Of a stretch of DNA of 64,000 nucleotides, positions 26,431 to 34,409 are shown in pieces. Position numbers and translations under genes: made by a program. The notes under the pieces were generated by a model. The model did not search any database and had not been told where the DNA came from. It worked only from the letters and a program-made list of their open reading frames with translations. The stretch comes from Sinorhizobium medicae. GTDB taxonomy: Bacteria > Pseudomonadota > Alphaproteobacteria > Rhizobiales > Rhizobiaceae. Position 1 is the stretch's first letter. The number at the start of each line of letters is the position of its first letter. The stretch is taken from NCBI RefSeq assembly GCF_007827695.1, contig NZ_VITA01000004.1, positions 124,001 to 188,000 of the forward strand. The letters run 5' to 3'.

Positions 26431-27455
26431 GCGTCATCCCTGGCAAGAACACGGTCGATACGGGCCCTGACGGATTCAGGCTCGGGCTCGCCGGCGGCGT
26501 AGACATCCTTGAACATCGAGCCCAGCGGCGGTGCCTTGGATTCGACGGCAAAATCGATGGTCGCATCCATTTCCGCGGCGATCGCTTTGTCCAGTTCGTC
26601 GAGTATCCGCTCCTCCTCGATACCGGTGTCGATCAGCTTGTTGCGCGCGAAAAGCACCGGATCCTTTTTGCGGCCTTCCAGTTCCTCCGCCTCCTCGCGA
26701 TAGGGACTTTTGTCCATGCGTGCATGGCCGAAGAAACGATAGACCTCGACGGACAGGAATCCGGGCTTGCCGGCGCGCGCCTCGTCAACGAGCCAGCGCG
26801 CCGCGGCTTGAACTTCCTCGACGTCGAGGCCGTCGACCACCGCGCCGTTCAGCCCAAAGGCCTTGGCCCGCTGGTCGAATGCCGTGTTGCGGGTCGCCTG
26901 GTCGATGCGCGTGCCCATGCCGTACTGATTGTTGATGCAGACGAAGAGCACCGGCAGGTTCCAGAGCGAAGCCATGTTCATGCTCTCGTACAGGATGCCC
27001 TGCTGCATGGCCCCGTCCCCAAAGAAGGCGATCGAGACCGAATCCTGCTTGAGATGCCTGCTCGACAGACCGGCACCGATCACGGCGGGTATGCCGCCGC
27101 CGACAATGGCATTGGCACCAAGATGACCGAGCGCCATGTCCGCGATGTGCATCGAACCGCCCTTTCCGCGGCAGTAACCGGTTTCCTTGCCGCCGATTTC
27201 AGCCATCATCCGCTTAGGATCGGCACCGCGTGCGAGGAAGATGCCATGGCCGCGATGGTGGGTCGTGAAGGTGTCCTGGGGCTTCATTGCCGCGCAGACG
27301 CCCGCAGCGCTCGACTCCTCGCCTATGGAAAGATGCAGCATCGAACCTGCGGATTGTCCGCGCACGAAGAGTTCGCCGACCCGTTCCTCGAAGGTGCGGA
27401 TGCGCCGCATCGTCCGATAGAGCTCGAGCAGGTTGGTATTCACAGGAGCGTCCAC
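26427..27455 (-). CDS. Thiamine-dependent 2-oxoacid/acetoin dehydrogenase E1, alpha subunit
   Basis: The protein has 342 residues. The ThDP/Mg motif starts as FFGDGAMQQGILYESMN and ends in CINNQYG (GDG...NN); HHRGHGIFLARG and KGGSMHIADMALGHLGANAIVG are E1-alpha landmarks. The phosphorylation loop of PDH E1 alpha is not evident. It is the fourth gene from the start of the operon, 40 bases after the ABC permease, and overlaps E1 beta. Name choice between acoA and pdhA cannot be made from sequence alone. Confidence 0.92.
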   Translation of the reverse strand: MDAPVNTNLLELYRTMRRIRTFEERVGELFVRGQSAGSMLHLSIGEESSAAGVCAAMKPQDTFTTHHRGHGIFLARGADPKRMMAEIGGKETGYCRGKGGSMHIADMALGHLGANAIVGGGIPAVIGAGLSSRHLKQDSVSIAFFGDGAMQQGILYESMNMASLWNLPVLFVCINNQYGMGTRIDQATRNTAFDQRAKAFGLNGAVVDGLDVEEVQAAARWLVDEARAGKPGFLSVEVYRFFGHARMDKSPYREEAEELEGRKKDPVLFARNKLIDTGIEEERILDELDKAIAAEMDATIDFAVESKAPPLGSMFKDVYAAGEPEPESVRARIDRVLARDDA

Positions 27456-27495
27456 GCGTCCCTCCTTTTATGGTTCATGATTCGGGATTCCGCGA

Positions 27496-28488
27496 TCAGA
27501 GAAGCTTGAGCTTCGTCGTCCGGGAGACGATCGCTACGGCGACCAGGATGATCAGTCCCTTGACGATGCTCTGGATGTAGGTGTCCATGCCGACAAGGTT
27601 CAGTCCGTTGTTGATGACGCCGATGAACAGTGCCCCGAAGAAGGTGCCGGTGACGGTCGCCGTGCCGGGACGGATCATCGTCATGCCGATGAACACGGTT
27701 GCCAGGCCATCGAGCAGGTAGCGCTCGCCGGCATTCGGCTGACCGGAGCCGAGACGCGCGGCCAGCAATGCGCCGGCGACAGCAGCAAAGAGGCTGCAGA
27801 CGACGAGCGCCGCGGCACGGTAGAAGCGGCCGTTGACGCCCGAGAGCTCCGCCGCCCTGAGATTGCCGCCGGCCGCGTAGATGTAGCGGCCGAAAATCGT
27901 CCGCTCCATCAGGAACCATGCCAGCAGCACGAAGAGCACCATTGCATAGGCGAGCACGGGAATCCCGAGCAACCGCCCCTGCCCCATCCACAGATAGGCA
28001 TCCGGCAGGCCGCCATAGATGGCGCGGCCGCCAGTCGTGAGAAAGTTGATGCCGTAAAGGATCGAACCTGTTGCCAGGGTCGCTATCAGCGAGGGCACGC
28101 CGACAAGCGTCACCAATGCGGAATTGACTGCGCCGACCGCGAAGCCGGCGCCGACTCCAGCGAGAAGCGCAAGCGGCAGCGGCACACCCGAAATCAGCAG
28201 CAACGGCACGAGGATACCGGAAAGACCAACCATATAGCCGACCGACAAATCCATTTCACGCGCGGCAAAGCCGAAGGTCAATCCGGCACCGACGATCGTC
28301 AGCATCGAAATCTGCTGGATGATGTTGAGCAGGTTGGACGCCGTGAGGAATCGATCGACGGTGATGGCGAAGCCAAGGAACAGAACGATAAGCGCGAAGA
28401 GCGTGCTGTATCTGAGGAGCCAGTCCTTGCGGCCTCGGCTCGCCGTCACGCCTTTGGCACCTGCCAGGGTTTGTGAGGTTGCATTCAT
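27496..28488 (-). CDS. Sugar-type ABC transporter permease (RbsC family)
   Basis: I start at ATG 28488 (MNATSQTLAGAKGV), which overlaps the ATPase stop by four bases; the longer frame lies inside the ATPase gene. The 330-residue protein has about eight to ten hydrophobic helices and the BPD_transp_2 signatures MDLSVGYMVGLSG, NSALVTLVGVPSLIATLAT and VNGRFYRAAALVVC. It forms the membrane channel of a CUT2-type importer with the neighbouring SBP and ATPase. Confidence 0.92.
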   Translation of the reverse strand: MNATSQTLAGAKGVTASRGRKDWLLRYSTLFALIVLFLGFAITVDRFLTASNLLNIIQQISMLTIVGAGLTFGFAAREMDLSVGYMVGLSGILVPLLLISGVPLPLALLAGVGAGFAVGAVNSALVTLVGVPSLIATLATGSILYGINFLTTGGRAIYGGLPDAYLWMGQGRLLGIPVLAYAMVLFVLLAWFLMERTIFGRYIYAAGGNLRAAELSGVNGRFYRAAALVVCSLFAAVAGALLAARLGSGQPNAGERYLLDGLATVFIGMTMIRPGTATVTGTFFGALFIGVINNGLNLVGMDTYIQSIVKGLIILVAVAIVSRTTKLKLL

Positions 28489-29999
28489 TGAATTACTCCT
28501 GCCATGGCAGAGATGAATCGGATCTCGGAAAAATCGGCTCGCTCGATGATGGGGTGAGCCCGTCCGCCGACAAACGGAATGACCCGGTCGGAGATGTCGG
28601 CGATCTCCATGAGATCCGACGACGTGACGATGATGGCCGCACCCTGCGCCGCCAGCCGCTTCAGGTGACCGTGGATTTCGCGCTTGGCGCCGATGTCGAC
28701 GCCTTCGGTTGGCTCGATGAAGATCATCAGGCTGTAGCGCTCGCCGGCACCGTAGAGCCACTTGCCGATCGAGACCTTCTGCTTGTTGCCCCCGCTGAGA
28801 TCCTTGATCATCTGCGCCGAGGAATGCGCCTTGATGTTGAGGAGCGACATGATCTCGTTGGCTTCATGCACTTCCTTGCGCGGTGAGAGCACGCCGGTGG
28901 ACCCGAAGGTCGCGTGCTGCGGATGCACCATGGCGAGGTTCTCACGCACATCCCAATCCGCGACGAGCGCGTTTTCCATGCGCTGATCGGGGATGAAGGC
29001 GACGCCGCGCTTCTGCATGTCGCGGGCGTTGACGCTCCTCAGTGACTGACCTTTGTACCGCGTCTCGCCGCGGACCACGCCTTCCCCGGTGTAGATCGAC
29101 CGGGCAAAACCGAAATGGCCGGCGCCGGTAAGACCGATCAGGCCGACAATTTCCCCTGACCGGATCGCGAAGCGGTCGACTTCGACAGCGCCCGCCTTCC
29201 ACTCTTCGAGTTCGAGCACCGCGTCGCCGATCGTGCGGGTCACTTGTGCCGCGGCGGTCCCCGTCCCCGCCCCGCCGGCGCGCTGCAGCATGAGATCGAC
29301 GAGTTGCGCTTCGCTGGCCTCCACCGATGCGAGGGTGGAGACGTGGCGGCCGTCGCGAAGCACCGTAATCCTGTCGCTCAGCGCCTTCACCTCCGATAGA
29401 AAGTGGCTGATCAGAACGATGCCGACGCCGCGGGCCGGCAATGTCTTGATGATGCGCCAGAGATTTTCCTTTTCGCGCGCCGGCAACGTTGCCGTCGGCT
29501 CGTCGAGGATGAGCAGCCGGATATCGCCGCGCAATGCGCGCACGATTTCGATGACCTTCTGGTCGGCCATCGGCAAGCTGTCGATGGTCATGTCGAGGTC
29601 GATGGAGACCTCAGGAAACCACTTCTCGAGCAGAGCTGCCGCGCGGCTGCTGAGTTCACGCTTGTTGATGATGCCGAGCGCATTTCTCGGCTCGTCTCCG
29701 AGCAGGATATTCTGGGCGGCGCTGAGCCCGGGAACCAGGCACCCCTCCTGCGAGACATGGGCAATGCCCTTGCGCAGCGCGTCACCGGCACTGTGCAGTA
29801 CCGCTTGCCTGCCGTCGATCGTGATCTTGCCGGCAGTCGGCAGTTTGCTGCCGGCCAGAACGCTGACAAGCGTGGTCTTGCCCGCCCCGTTTTCGCCAAT
29901 AAGGCCGTGGACCTCGTCGAAGCGAAAGTCGACGCTTACGTCGTCGAGCGCGCGCGTGCCCGGATATTGCATGACGATGCCGGAAAGACTGACGGCCAT
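28485..29999 (-). CDS. Sugar-type ABC transporter ATP-binding protein (RbsA/MglA family)
   Basis: I start at ATG 29999 (MAVSLSGIVMQYPGTRAL), with GAGG five bases upstream, giving 504 residues. Two fused ATPase domains are seen: Walker A GENGAGKTTL and LILDEPTAT in the first; in the second the Walker A is degenerate (GLTGAGHFGFARSI) and LSGGNKQKVSIGKWL is the signature. This asymmetry is normal in CUT2 ATPases. It energises uptake of the unknown sugar or polyol. Confidence 0.93.
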   Translation of the reverse strand: MAVSLSGIVMQYPGTRALDDVSVDFRFDEVHGLIGENGAGKTTLVSVLAGSKLPTAGKITIDGRQAVLHSAGDALRKGIAHVSQEGCLVPGLSAAQNILLGDEPRNALGIINKRELSSRAAALLEKWFPEVSIDLDMTIDSLPMADQKVIEIVRALRGDIRLLILDEPTATLPAREKENLWRIIKTLPARGVGIVLISHFLSEVKALSDRITVLRDGRHVSTLASVEASEAQLVDLMLQRAGGAGTGTAAAQVTRTIGDAVLELEEWKAGAVEVDRFAIRSGEIVGLIGLTGAGHFGFARSIYTGEGVVRGETRYKGQSLRSVNARDMQKRGVAFIPDQRMENALVADWDVRENLAMVHPQHATFGSTGVLSPRKEVHEANEIMSLLNIKAHSSAQMIKDLSGGNKQKVSIGKWLYGAGERYSLMIFIEPTEGVDIGAKREIHGHLKRLAAQGAAIIVTSSDLMEIADISDRVIPFVGGRAHPIIERADFSEIRFISAMAGVIQ

Positions 30000-30066
30000 C
30001 TGGTCCTCGCTTCCATTGCCTTTTCCCCGCATCGCGAGCGACGCTGCGGAATCCAAGTCGAGTCCG

Positions 30067-30094
30067 GGCCGGCTCCTCAGACGGAGCCGGCCCT
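30067..30094 (-). terminator. Stable hairpin after the SBP gene
   Basis: A perfect 11-bp stem (GGGCCGGCTCC, 30067-30077, with GGAGCCGGCCC, 30084-30094) and six-base loop begins five bases after the SBP stop. No U-tract follows, so it more likely stabilises the SBP mRNA 3' end or attenuates than ends transcription, giving more SBP than membrane parts. Confidence 0.6.
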
Positions 30095-30098
30095 TCGG

Positions 30099-31046
30099 TC
30101 ACTTCGGGAGGAAGTCCTTGCAGTTCTGCTTGGTGACCAACGGGGCGTCCATATAGACCGTCTTCGCCGGTATGACCTTGGCTGGGTCTTCTTTCCTGAC
30201 GACGATCTCCTCGATCCACGCGCCGGCCTGTGCACCCATCTTCTCGAAGGGCTGACTGACTGTGGCGATCATCAGACCGTCCGGCTTGCAGACCTCGGTG
30301 ACGGCATTGGGATGGCCGTCGATGCCGATAACCTTCACGTTCTTGAGGCCGGCAGCCTGCAGCACGTTGATCGCCGCTTGCGCAGGCTCGTCCCAGGGAG
30401 CCCAGACGGCGTCGATCTCGTCTCCGAACCGGGATGCATAATCCTGCATCGTCGATGTCGTATCCTCGAAGAAGGCGGTGTAGTCGATGTTGTGCTCGGC
30501 CAGAACCTTCACGTCCGGGTATTCCCTGAGGATGGTCTCCATCACGTCGCCGCGCTTGCGGGTGCCGTGATGTTCGGCCATGCGAAGGAATATGATGCGG
30601 CCCTTCCCACCCAGTTCGTTCAGCAGATAGGGCGAAACATCCGAAGACATGGCCCAGTTATTTGTGGTGACGTCGACCAGAACGCCCGGAATGTAACCGC
30701 TGTCGACGGTGATGATCGGGATTTTTGCGTCGACCGCGGCATCGATTGCGGCGCGGGACGCGCGCAGATCCGCCATGGTGATGATGATCGCATCGACGCC
30801 GCGGGAAGCCGCGTCCTGAAGGTTGGATGCGGTGCGTTCGCCGGAGCCGCCGCTGTCGAGCAGGCTCACATTCCAGTCCTTGCCGGTTTCCTTCAGCCAG
30901 GCATCGAAGCCGGCCTTGACCCGCTGCTCGGATTGGGCGGCGGCATTTGCGTGCACCCAGGCGAGATTCAGCGCATTCGCGCCGGTTGCATTCAATAGAA
31001 ATCCTACGACGGCGGCGGCCGCCGCCTTCCTCCAATTAGCTGACAT
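30099..31046 (-). CDS. Sugar-type ABC transporter substrate-binding protein
   Basis: The protein has 315 residues from ATG 31046 (MSANWRKAAAAAVVG), with GGAGG upstream. The signal peptide ends near GANA-LN (about residue 25). It is a periplasmic-binding-protein type 1 (RbsB-like) fold: DAASRGVDAIIITMADLRA, AVDAKIPIITVDSG, VWAPWDEPAQAAINVLQAAG and VKVIGIDGHPNAV. It is the first gene of the operon, immediately facing the SorC-type regulator. The ligand cannot be named from sequence. Confidence 0.93.
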   Translation of the reverse strand: MSANWRKAAAAAVVGFLLNATGANALNLAWVHANAAAQSEQRVKAGFDAWLKETGKDWNVSLLDSGGSGERTASNLQDAASRGVDAIIITMADLRASRAAIDAAVDAKIPIITVDSGYIPGVLVDVTTNNWAMSSDVSPYLLNELGGKGRIIFLRMAEHHGTRKRGDVMETILREYPDVKVLAEHNIDYTAFFEDTTSTMQDYASRFGDEIDAVWAPWDEPAQAAINVLQAAGLKNVKVIGIDGHPNAVTEVCKPDGLMIATVSQPFEKMGAQAGAWIEEIVVRKEDPAKVIPAKTVYMDAPLVTKQNCKDFLPK

Positions 31047-31113
31047 TTGATCTCCTCCACGGCGGGCCACATTGACCCACTTCCCCATTCGCGCTCACTA
31101 GGCGAATGCAGTC

Positions 31114-31160
31114 ATGTAAATTGACAGCGTTACATTTGTCAACTTAAAATACATTTGTAA
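31114..31160. promoter_or_regulatory. Overlapping divergent promoters and operator between the SBP and SorC-type genes
   Basis: TTGACA occurs on the plus strand at 31121-31126 and on the minus strand at 31142-31137, so TTGACA-N10-TGTCAA forms an inverted repeat. Plus-strand TAAAAT (31145-31150) lies 18 bases from its -35; minus-strand TTACAT (31119-31114) lies 17 bases from its own. A direct repeat TACATTTGT (31131-31139 and 31150-31158, 19 bases apart) overlays both and is the likely site of the SorC-type regulator. Confidence 0.6.
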
Positions 31161-31173
31161 GGAAAGGGATGGA

Positions 31174-32151
31174 ATGTCGGAAGATGATGACGCGCTGATG
31201 GTGCGGGCGGCCTGGTTTTACTATGTCGGCGGCCTCAACCAGGAAATGACCGCCGCCCGGCTGGGCCTCACCCGTGCCAGGGTCAATAAAATGCTGGCCG
31301 AGGCGCGCGAGAGCGGGCTTGTCAGCATTTCGATCGACCATCGGCGGGTCGGTGTCCTGCCGCTCGAGGACAGGCTGCGCACGCGCTTCGGGCTTGATTT
31401 CTGCATCTCCACACCGGCCTTCGGGTTTCACGATACGTCCAAGCAAGACAGCGAAGTGCGCAAGCAGATCGCCTTCCGAGCCGTGGGCGTGGCTGCCGCC
31501 AATCACTTGAAAACATTGCTTTCCGAGAACGATTCCCTGACGGTCGGGACCGGTTGGGGCCGAACGATCGAACAGATGACCTTGCATCTGGCCGGCGTTC
31601 GGGCGCCGCATGCGCGCTTCATCTCGATCATGGGGTCGTTGACGGCAAACAATGCCTATAACCCGTTCGAAGTCGTGCACAGCCTCGCGAGACGCACCGG
31701 CGGCGAAGGTTATTTTCTTCCGGTGCCCTTCATCGCCGACTCGGTAGATGACAAAAAGGTCCTCATCTCACAACGTTCCGTGGTCAAGGCATTGGAAATC
31801 GCCCGCAGTGCTTCCGTCTGCTTCATCAGCGCGGGTGAATTGACGGAGGAATCGCTTTTACGGCGCCAGGGCATGATCAGCGGCACCGAACTCGAAAGCC
31901 TGCGGCAGGCCGGCGCCGTCGGCGACACCAACGGCATTTTCTTCGACAGCGAAGGGAGGCAGGTCGACCATGAGCTCAACGAACGGACCATCGCACTGGG
32001 TTTCGAAGAGCTGAAGGCTCTGCCGGTGCTCCTGCTGATCGCCGGCCTGGAGAAAATCCAGGCGGCCCGGGCCCTGCTTCGCAGCGGCGTCGTCAACGGT
32101 CTGATCATAGACGGCGATGCGGCCGAGGCGTTGGCAGCGTTGGGCGAATAG
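31174..32151 (+). CDS. SorC/DeoR-type sugar-binding transcriptional regulator
   Basis: The protein has 325 residues. An N-terminal winged helix at about 12-55 (YYVGGLNQEMTAARLGLTRA) is followed by the SorC sugar-phosphate-binding domain: VGVAAANHLKTLL, VGTGWGRTIEQM, SIMGSLTANNAYNPFEVV and DTNGIFFDSEGRQVDH. Regulators of this class, including LsrR, sense a phosphorylated sugar. It is divergent from the ten-gene operon and shares a compact promoter with it. The effector is predicted to be the product of the FGGY kinase. Confidence 0.92.
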   Translation: MSEDDDALMVRAAWFYYVGGLNQEMTAARLGLTRARVNKMLAEARESGLVSISIDHRRVGVLPLEDRLRTRFGLDFCISTPAFGFHDTSKQDSEVRKQIAFRAVGVAAANHLKTLLSENDSLTVGTGWGRTIEQMTLHLAGVRAPHARFISIMGSLTANNAYNPFEVVHSLARRTGGEGYFLPVPFIADSVDDKKVLISQRSVVKALEIARSASVCFISAGELTEESLLRRQGMISGTELESLRQAGAVGDTNGIFFDSEGRQVDHELNERTIALGFEELKALPVLLLIAGLEKIQAARALLRSGVVNGLIIDGDAAEALAALGE

Positions 32152-32176
32152 CTCGATCAGGATCCCTGCTACCAGC

Positions 32177-32317
32177 ATGGCAATGCCAGTGTTGGAAACG
32201 GCCGCGATCGTGCGTCAGGCGCTTGTGCGCGTCGAGATCGGGAAGCGCCTCATTGCCCTCGGGGGCACGATACACGACGCCGAGGCTGCGCATCGCCGGA
32301 ACGAGGCTGCGAAGTGA
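32177..32317 (+). pseudogene. vapB: vapB antitoxin remnant (C-terminal part)
   Basis: A 46-codon frame carries VRQALVRVEIGKRLIALGG followed by TIHDAEAAHRRN, which matches the C-terminal half of VapB antitoxins that read like ...VRVEAAKRLAALGG...PRRR. The N-terminal DNA-binding part is missing or unrecognisable. The stop overlaps a GTG that begins a VapC-like peptide (GTGA), the usual vapBC junction. The pair is a decayed toxin-antitoxin locus. Confidence 0.65.
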
Positions 32318-32380
32318 TCCTTGCGGACACTTCGATCGCCTTTCGGCGGCTTCATTACATATCGCTATTTCTTGGAAAAC
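32314..32380 (+). pseudogene. vapC: vapC toxin remnant (first codons only)
   Basis: After GTG 32314 the peptide reads MILADTSIA, the PIN-domain N-terminus of VapC with its first catalytic Asp, then loses similarity and runs into the tRNA-Gly 3' end at 32381. The toxin is truncated after about nine residues. Its position against the tRNA suggests the rest was lost in an integration or excision event. Confidence 0.55.
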
Positions 32381-32455
32381 TGGAGCGGGTGAGGCGATTC
32401 GAACGCCCGACCCCAACCTTGGCAAGGTTGTGCTCTACCCCTGAGCTACACCCGC
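32381..32455 (-). tRNA. tRNA-Gly (anticodon GCC)
   Basis: The minus strand folds as a complete cloverleaf: acceptor GCGGGTG/CACCCGC, D arm GTAGCTCAGGGGTAGAGC, anticodon stem ACCTT-GCC-AAGGT around GCC, T arm GGGCGTTCGAATCGCC, discriminator T and encoded CCA (75 nt). GCC reads GGC and GGU glycine codons. Its 3' end faces the vapBC remnant and the catabolic locus. Confidence 0.97.
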
Positions 32456-32705
32456 TCATAAGACCCAGGTCCGGGGGTAGTCTATGGACCAGGGCGTCAC
32501 CCCGTCTTGCGGCGACGGGCGCTATATGGCCCAAGCCCTTTTCAAATGCAACAGGGAAATGACGCGAACGCGAAGAATTTTTTTGTGAGCGTATGCGAAG
32601 ACCGGGGATGCCGTTGTTGCGGCGGCGCAATGCCGCGCATGAGATTGCGAAATCTTCCGCCCATCCTTAAACCATGCGGGATATCGCACGGCAGAAAGGG
32701 TGACC

Positions 32706-33215
32706 ATGAGCAAGGCAGAGCCGAAGACGGCGGAGGACCTGTTCCGTTTTCTGGACGAACTCGGAATCGAACACAGGACGACGCGGCACGCGCCGGTCTT
32801 TACCGTCGCCGAGTCGGTGGCGCTGCGCGATGAAATCCCCGGCGGACATACAAAAAACCTGTTCCTGAAGGACAAAAAGGACAATTATTTCCTTCTAACC
32901 GTCGAGGAGCACGCAACGGTGGACCTGAAGGCCGTTCACCAGATCATCGGCGCGGCAAGCAAGGTTTCCTTCGGCAGATCGGAGAAGCTGATGGAGTATC
33001 TGGGCGTGATACCGGGCGCCGTCACCGCCTTCGGGGCGATCAACGACACCGAAGGCAAGGTGAAGATCATTCTCGACGAGACCCTGATGGCTTTCGACAC
33101 GATCAACTGCCATCCGCTCTCGAACGACCAGACGACCTCGATCGCGTCGAAGGACATGCTGCGCTTCATGGAAGCGACAGGACACGAGCCGCTTGTCTTG
33201 AAAGTAACGGCCTGA
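32706..33215 (+). CDS. Prolyl-tRNA synthetase-associated editing domain protein (ProX/YbaK family)
   Basis: I start at ATG 32706 (MSKAEPKTAEDLFRFLDEL), with AAGGG upstream, giving 169 residues. RHAPVFTVAE, PGGHTKNLFLKDKKDNYFL, KAVHQIIGAASKVSFG and GVIPGAVTAFGAIND are typical of PrdX/ProX-type trans-editing proteins, which hydrolyse mischarged Ala-tRNA(Pro). The conserved Lys of HTKNLF is present. It stands alone between tRNA-Gly and the thioredoxin-like gene. Confidence 0.9.
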   Translation: MSKAEPKTAEDLFRFLDELGIEHRTTRHAPVFTVAESVALRDEIPGGHTKNLFLKDKKDNYFLLTVEEHATVDLKAVHQIIGAASKVSFGRSEKLMEYLGVIPGAVTAFGAINDTEGKVKIILDETLMAFDTINCHPLSNDQTTSIASKDMLRFMEATGHEPLVLKVTA

Positions 33216-33275
33216 CATACGATCTTTGGCGCGAATGCATGAAAACCGGACGCCCGAGTCCGCGAGGAGAGAAGA

Positions 33276-34268
33276 ATGAGCGGTAGCGACAATCCCTATC
33301 AAGGTTCCTTCGGCAGCCAGATGACGGGCTCGGCTTCCTTCGGTGTACGGCCGGAAAGCGCCGCGGGCGGTCCGAACGGCTTGATCCCGGACGACCTGAT
33401 CAGGGAGACGACGACCGCCGCCTTCAGTCGCGACGTGCTCGAGGCATCCCGCCAGCAGCCGGTTCTCGTCGATTTCTGGGCGCCTTGGTGTGGTCCATGC
33501 AAGCAACTGACCCCGGTCATCGAAAAGGTGGTGAAGGAAGCCGCCGGCCGGGTGAAGCTCGTCAAGATGAACATCGACGATCATCCCTCGATTGCGGGCC
33601 AGCTCGGTATTCAGTCCATTCCCGCAGTGATCGCCTTCGTCGACGGCCGACCGGTTGATGGTTTCATGGGGGCCGTGCCCGAAAGCCAGATCAAGGAGTT
33701 CATCGACCGCATCGCCGGCCCGGGCACAGACGACGCAACGGCCGAGATCGAGAATGTGCTTGGGGAAGCCAGGGCGCTGCTCGATGCAGGCGACGCGCAG
33801 AACGCCGCCGGCCTCTACGGTGCGGTCCTGCAGGCGGATCCGGAGAATGCCACGGCAGTAGCCGGGATGATCGAATGCATGATCGCGCTCGGGCAGCTCG
33901 CCGAGGCACGCCAGGCGCTTTCCGGCTTGCCGGAGGCGCTCGCCAATGAAGCGTCCGTCGCTGCCGTCTCGAAAAAGCTCGACCAGATCGAGGAGGCCCG
34001 CAAGCTCGGTGACCCGACGGCGCTCGAGCGTCAGCTCGCGCTCGATCCGGATGACCACGGCGCACGGCTCAAGCTTGCCAAGATCCGCAATGTGGAGGGC
34101 GACCGGGCCGCCGCCGCCGAACACCTCCTGACCATCATGAAGCGCGACCGCAGCTTCGAGGACGACGGCGCCCGGCGCGAACTGCTGTCGTTCTTCGAGG
34201 TATGGGGGCCGAAGGATCCGGCAACGATCGCGGCACGGCGCAAGCTGTCGTCGATTCTCTTTTCGTAA
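33276..34268 (+). CDS. Thioredoxin-TPR co-chaperone-like protein (CnoX/YbbN type)
   Basis: The protein has 330 residues. An N-terminal Gly/Ser-rich segment is followed by a thioredoxin domain at about 45-145 with the intact WCGPC active site (DFWAPWCGPCKQL) and cis-Pro in SIPAVIAF. TPR-like helices follow at about 155-325 (ARALLDAGDAQNAAGLYGAVL). YbbN/CnoX proteins protect oxidised clients and pass them to GroEL or DnaK. Here the CxxC motif is intact, so redox activity is expected. Confidence 0.92.
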   Translation: MSGSDNPYQGSFGSQMTGSASFGVRPESAAGGPNGLIPDDLIRETTTAAFSRDVLEASRQQPVLVDFWAPWCGPCKQLTPVIEKVVKEAAGRVKLVKMNIDDHPSIAGQLGIQSIPAVIAFVDGRPVDGFMGAVPESQIKEFIDRIAGPGTDDATAEIENVLGEARALLDAGDAQNAAGLYGAVLQADPENATAVAGMIECMIALGQLAEARQALSGLPEALANEASVAAVSKKLDQIEEARKLGDPTALERQLALDPDDHGARLKLAKIRNVEGDRAAAAEHLLTIMKRDRSFEDDGARRELLSFFEVWGPKDPATIAARRKLSSILFS

Positions 34269-34409
34269 CGGCTGCGCGGCAATTTTTTCAGCCGCAGCCG
34301 ATCGATTCCGGTGCACTCCTTCTTGAGAATTCGGAGTACCGCACCATTTTTTGGTCCTACAGCGCCGCGTGTCGACGAGGCGCGGCCGCCATCTGCAGGG
34401 TCTGTCGGA

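Noticed and set aside
20731-31046. Reading the catabolic operon as an AI-2 (Lsr) system
   Set aside because: A kinase and a SorC-type regulator are shared features, but LsrF and LsrG homologues are absent and E1/E2 and SDR genes are present; the resemblance is only logical.
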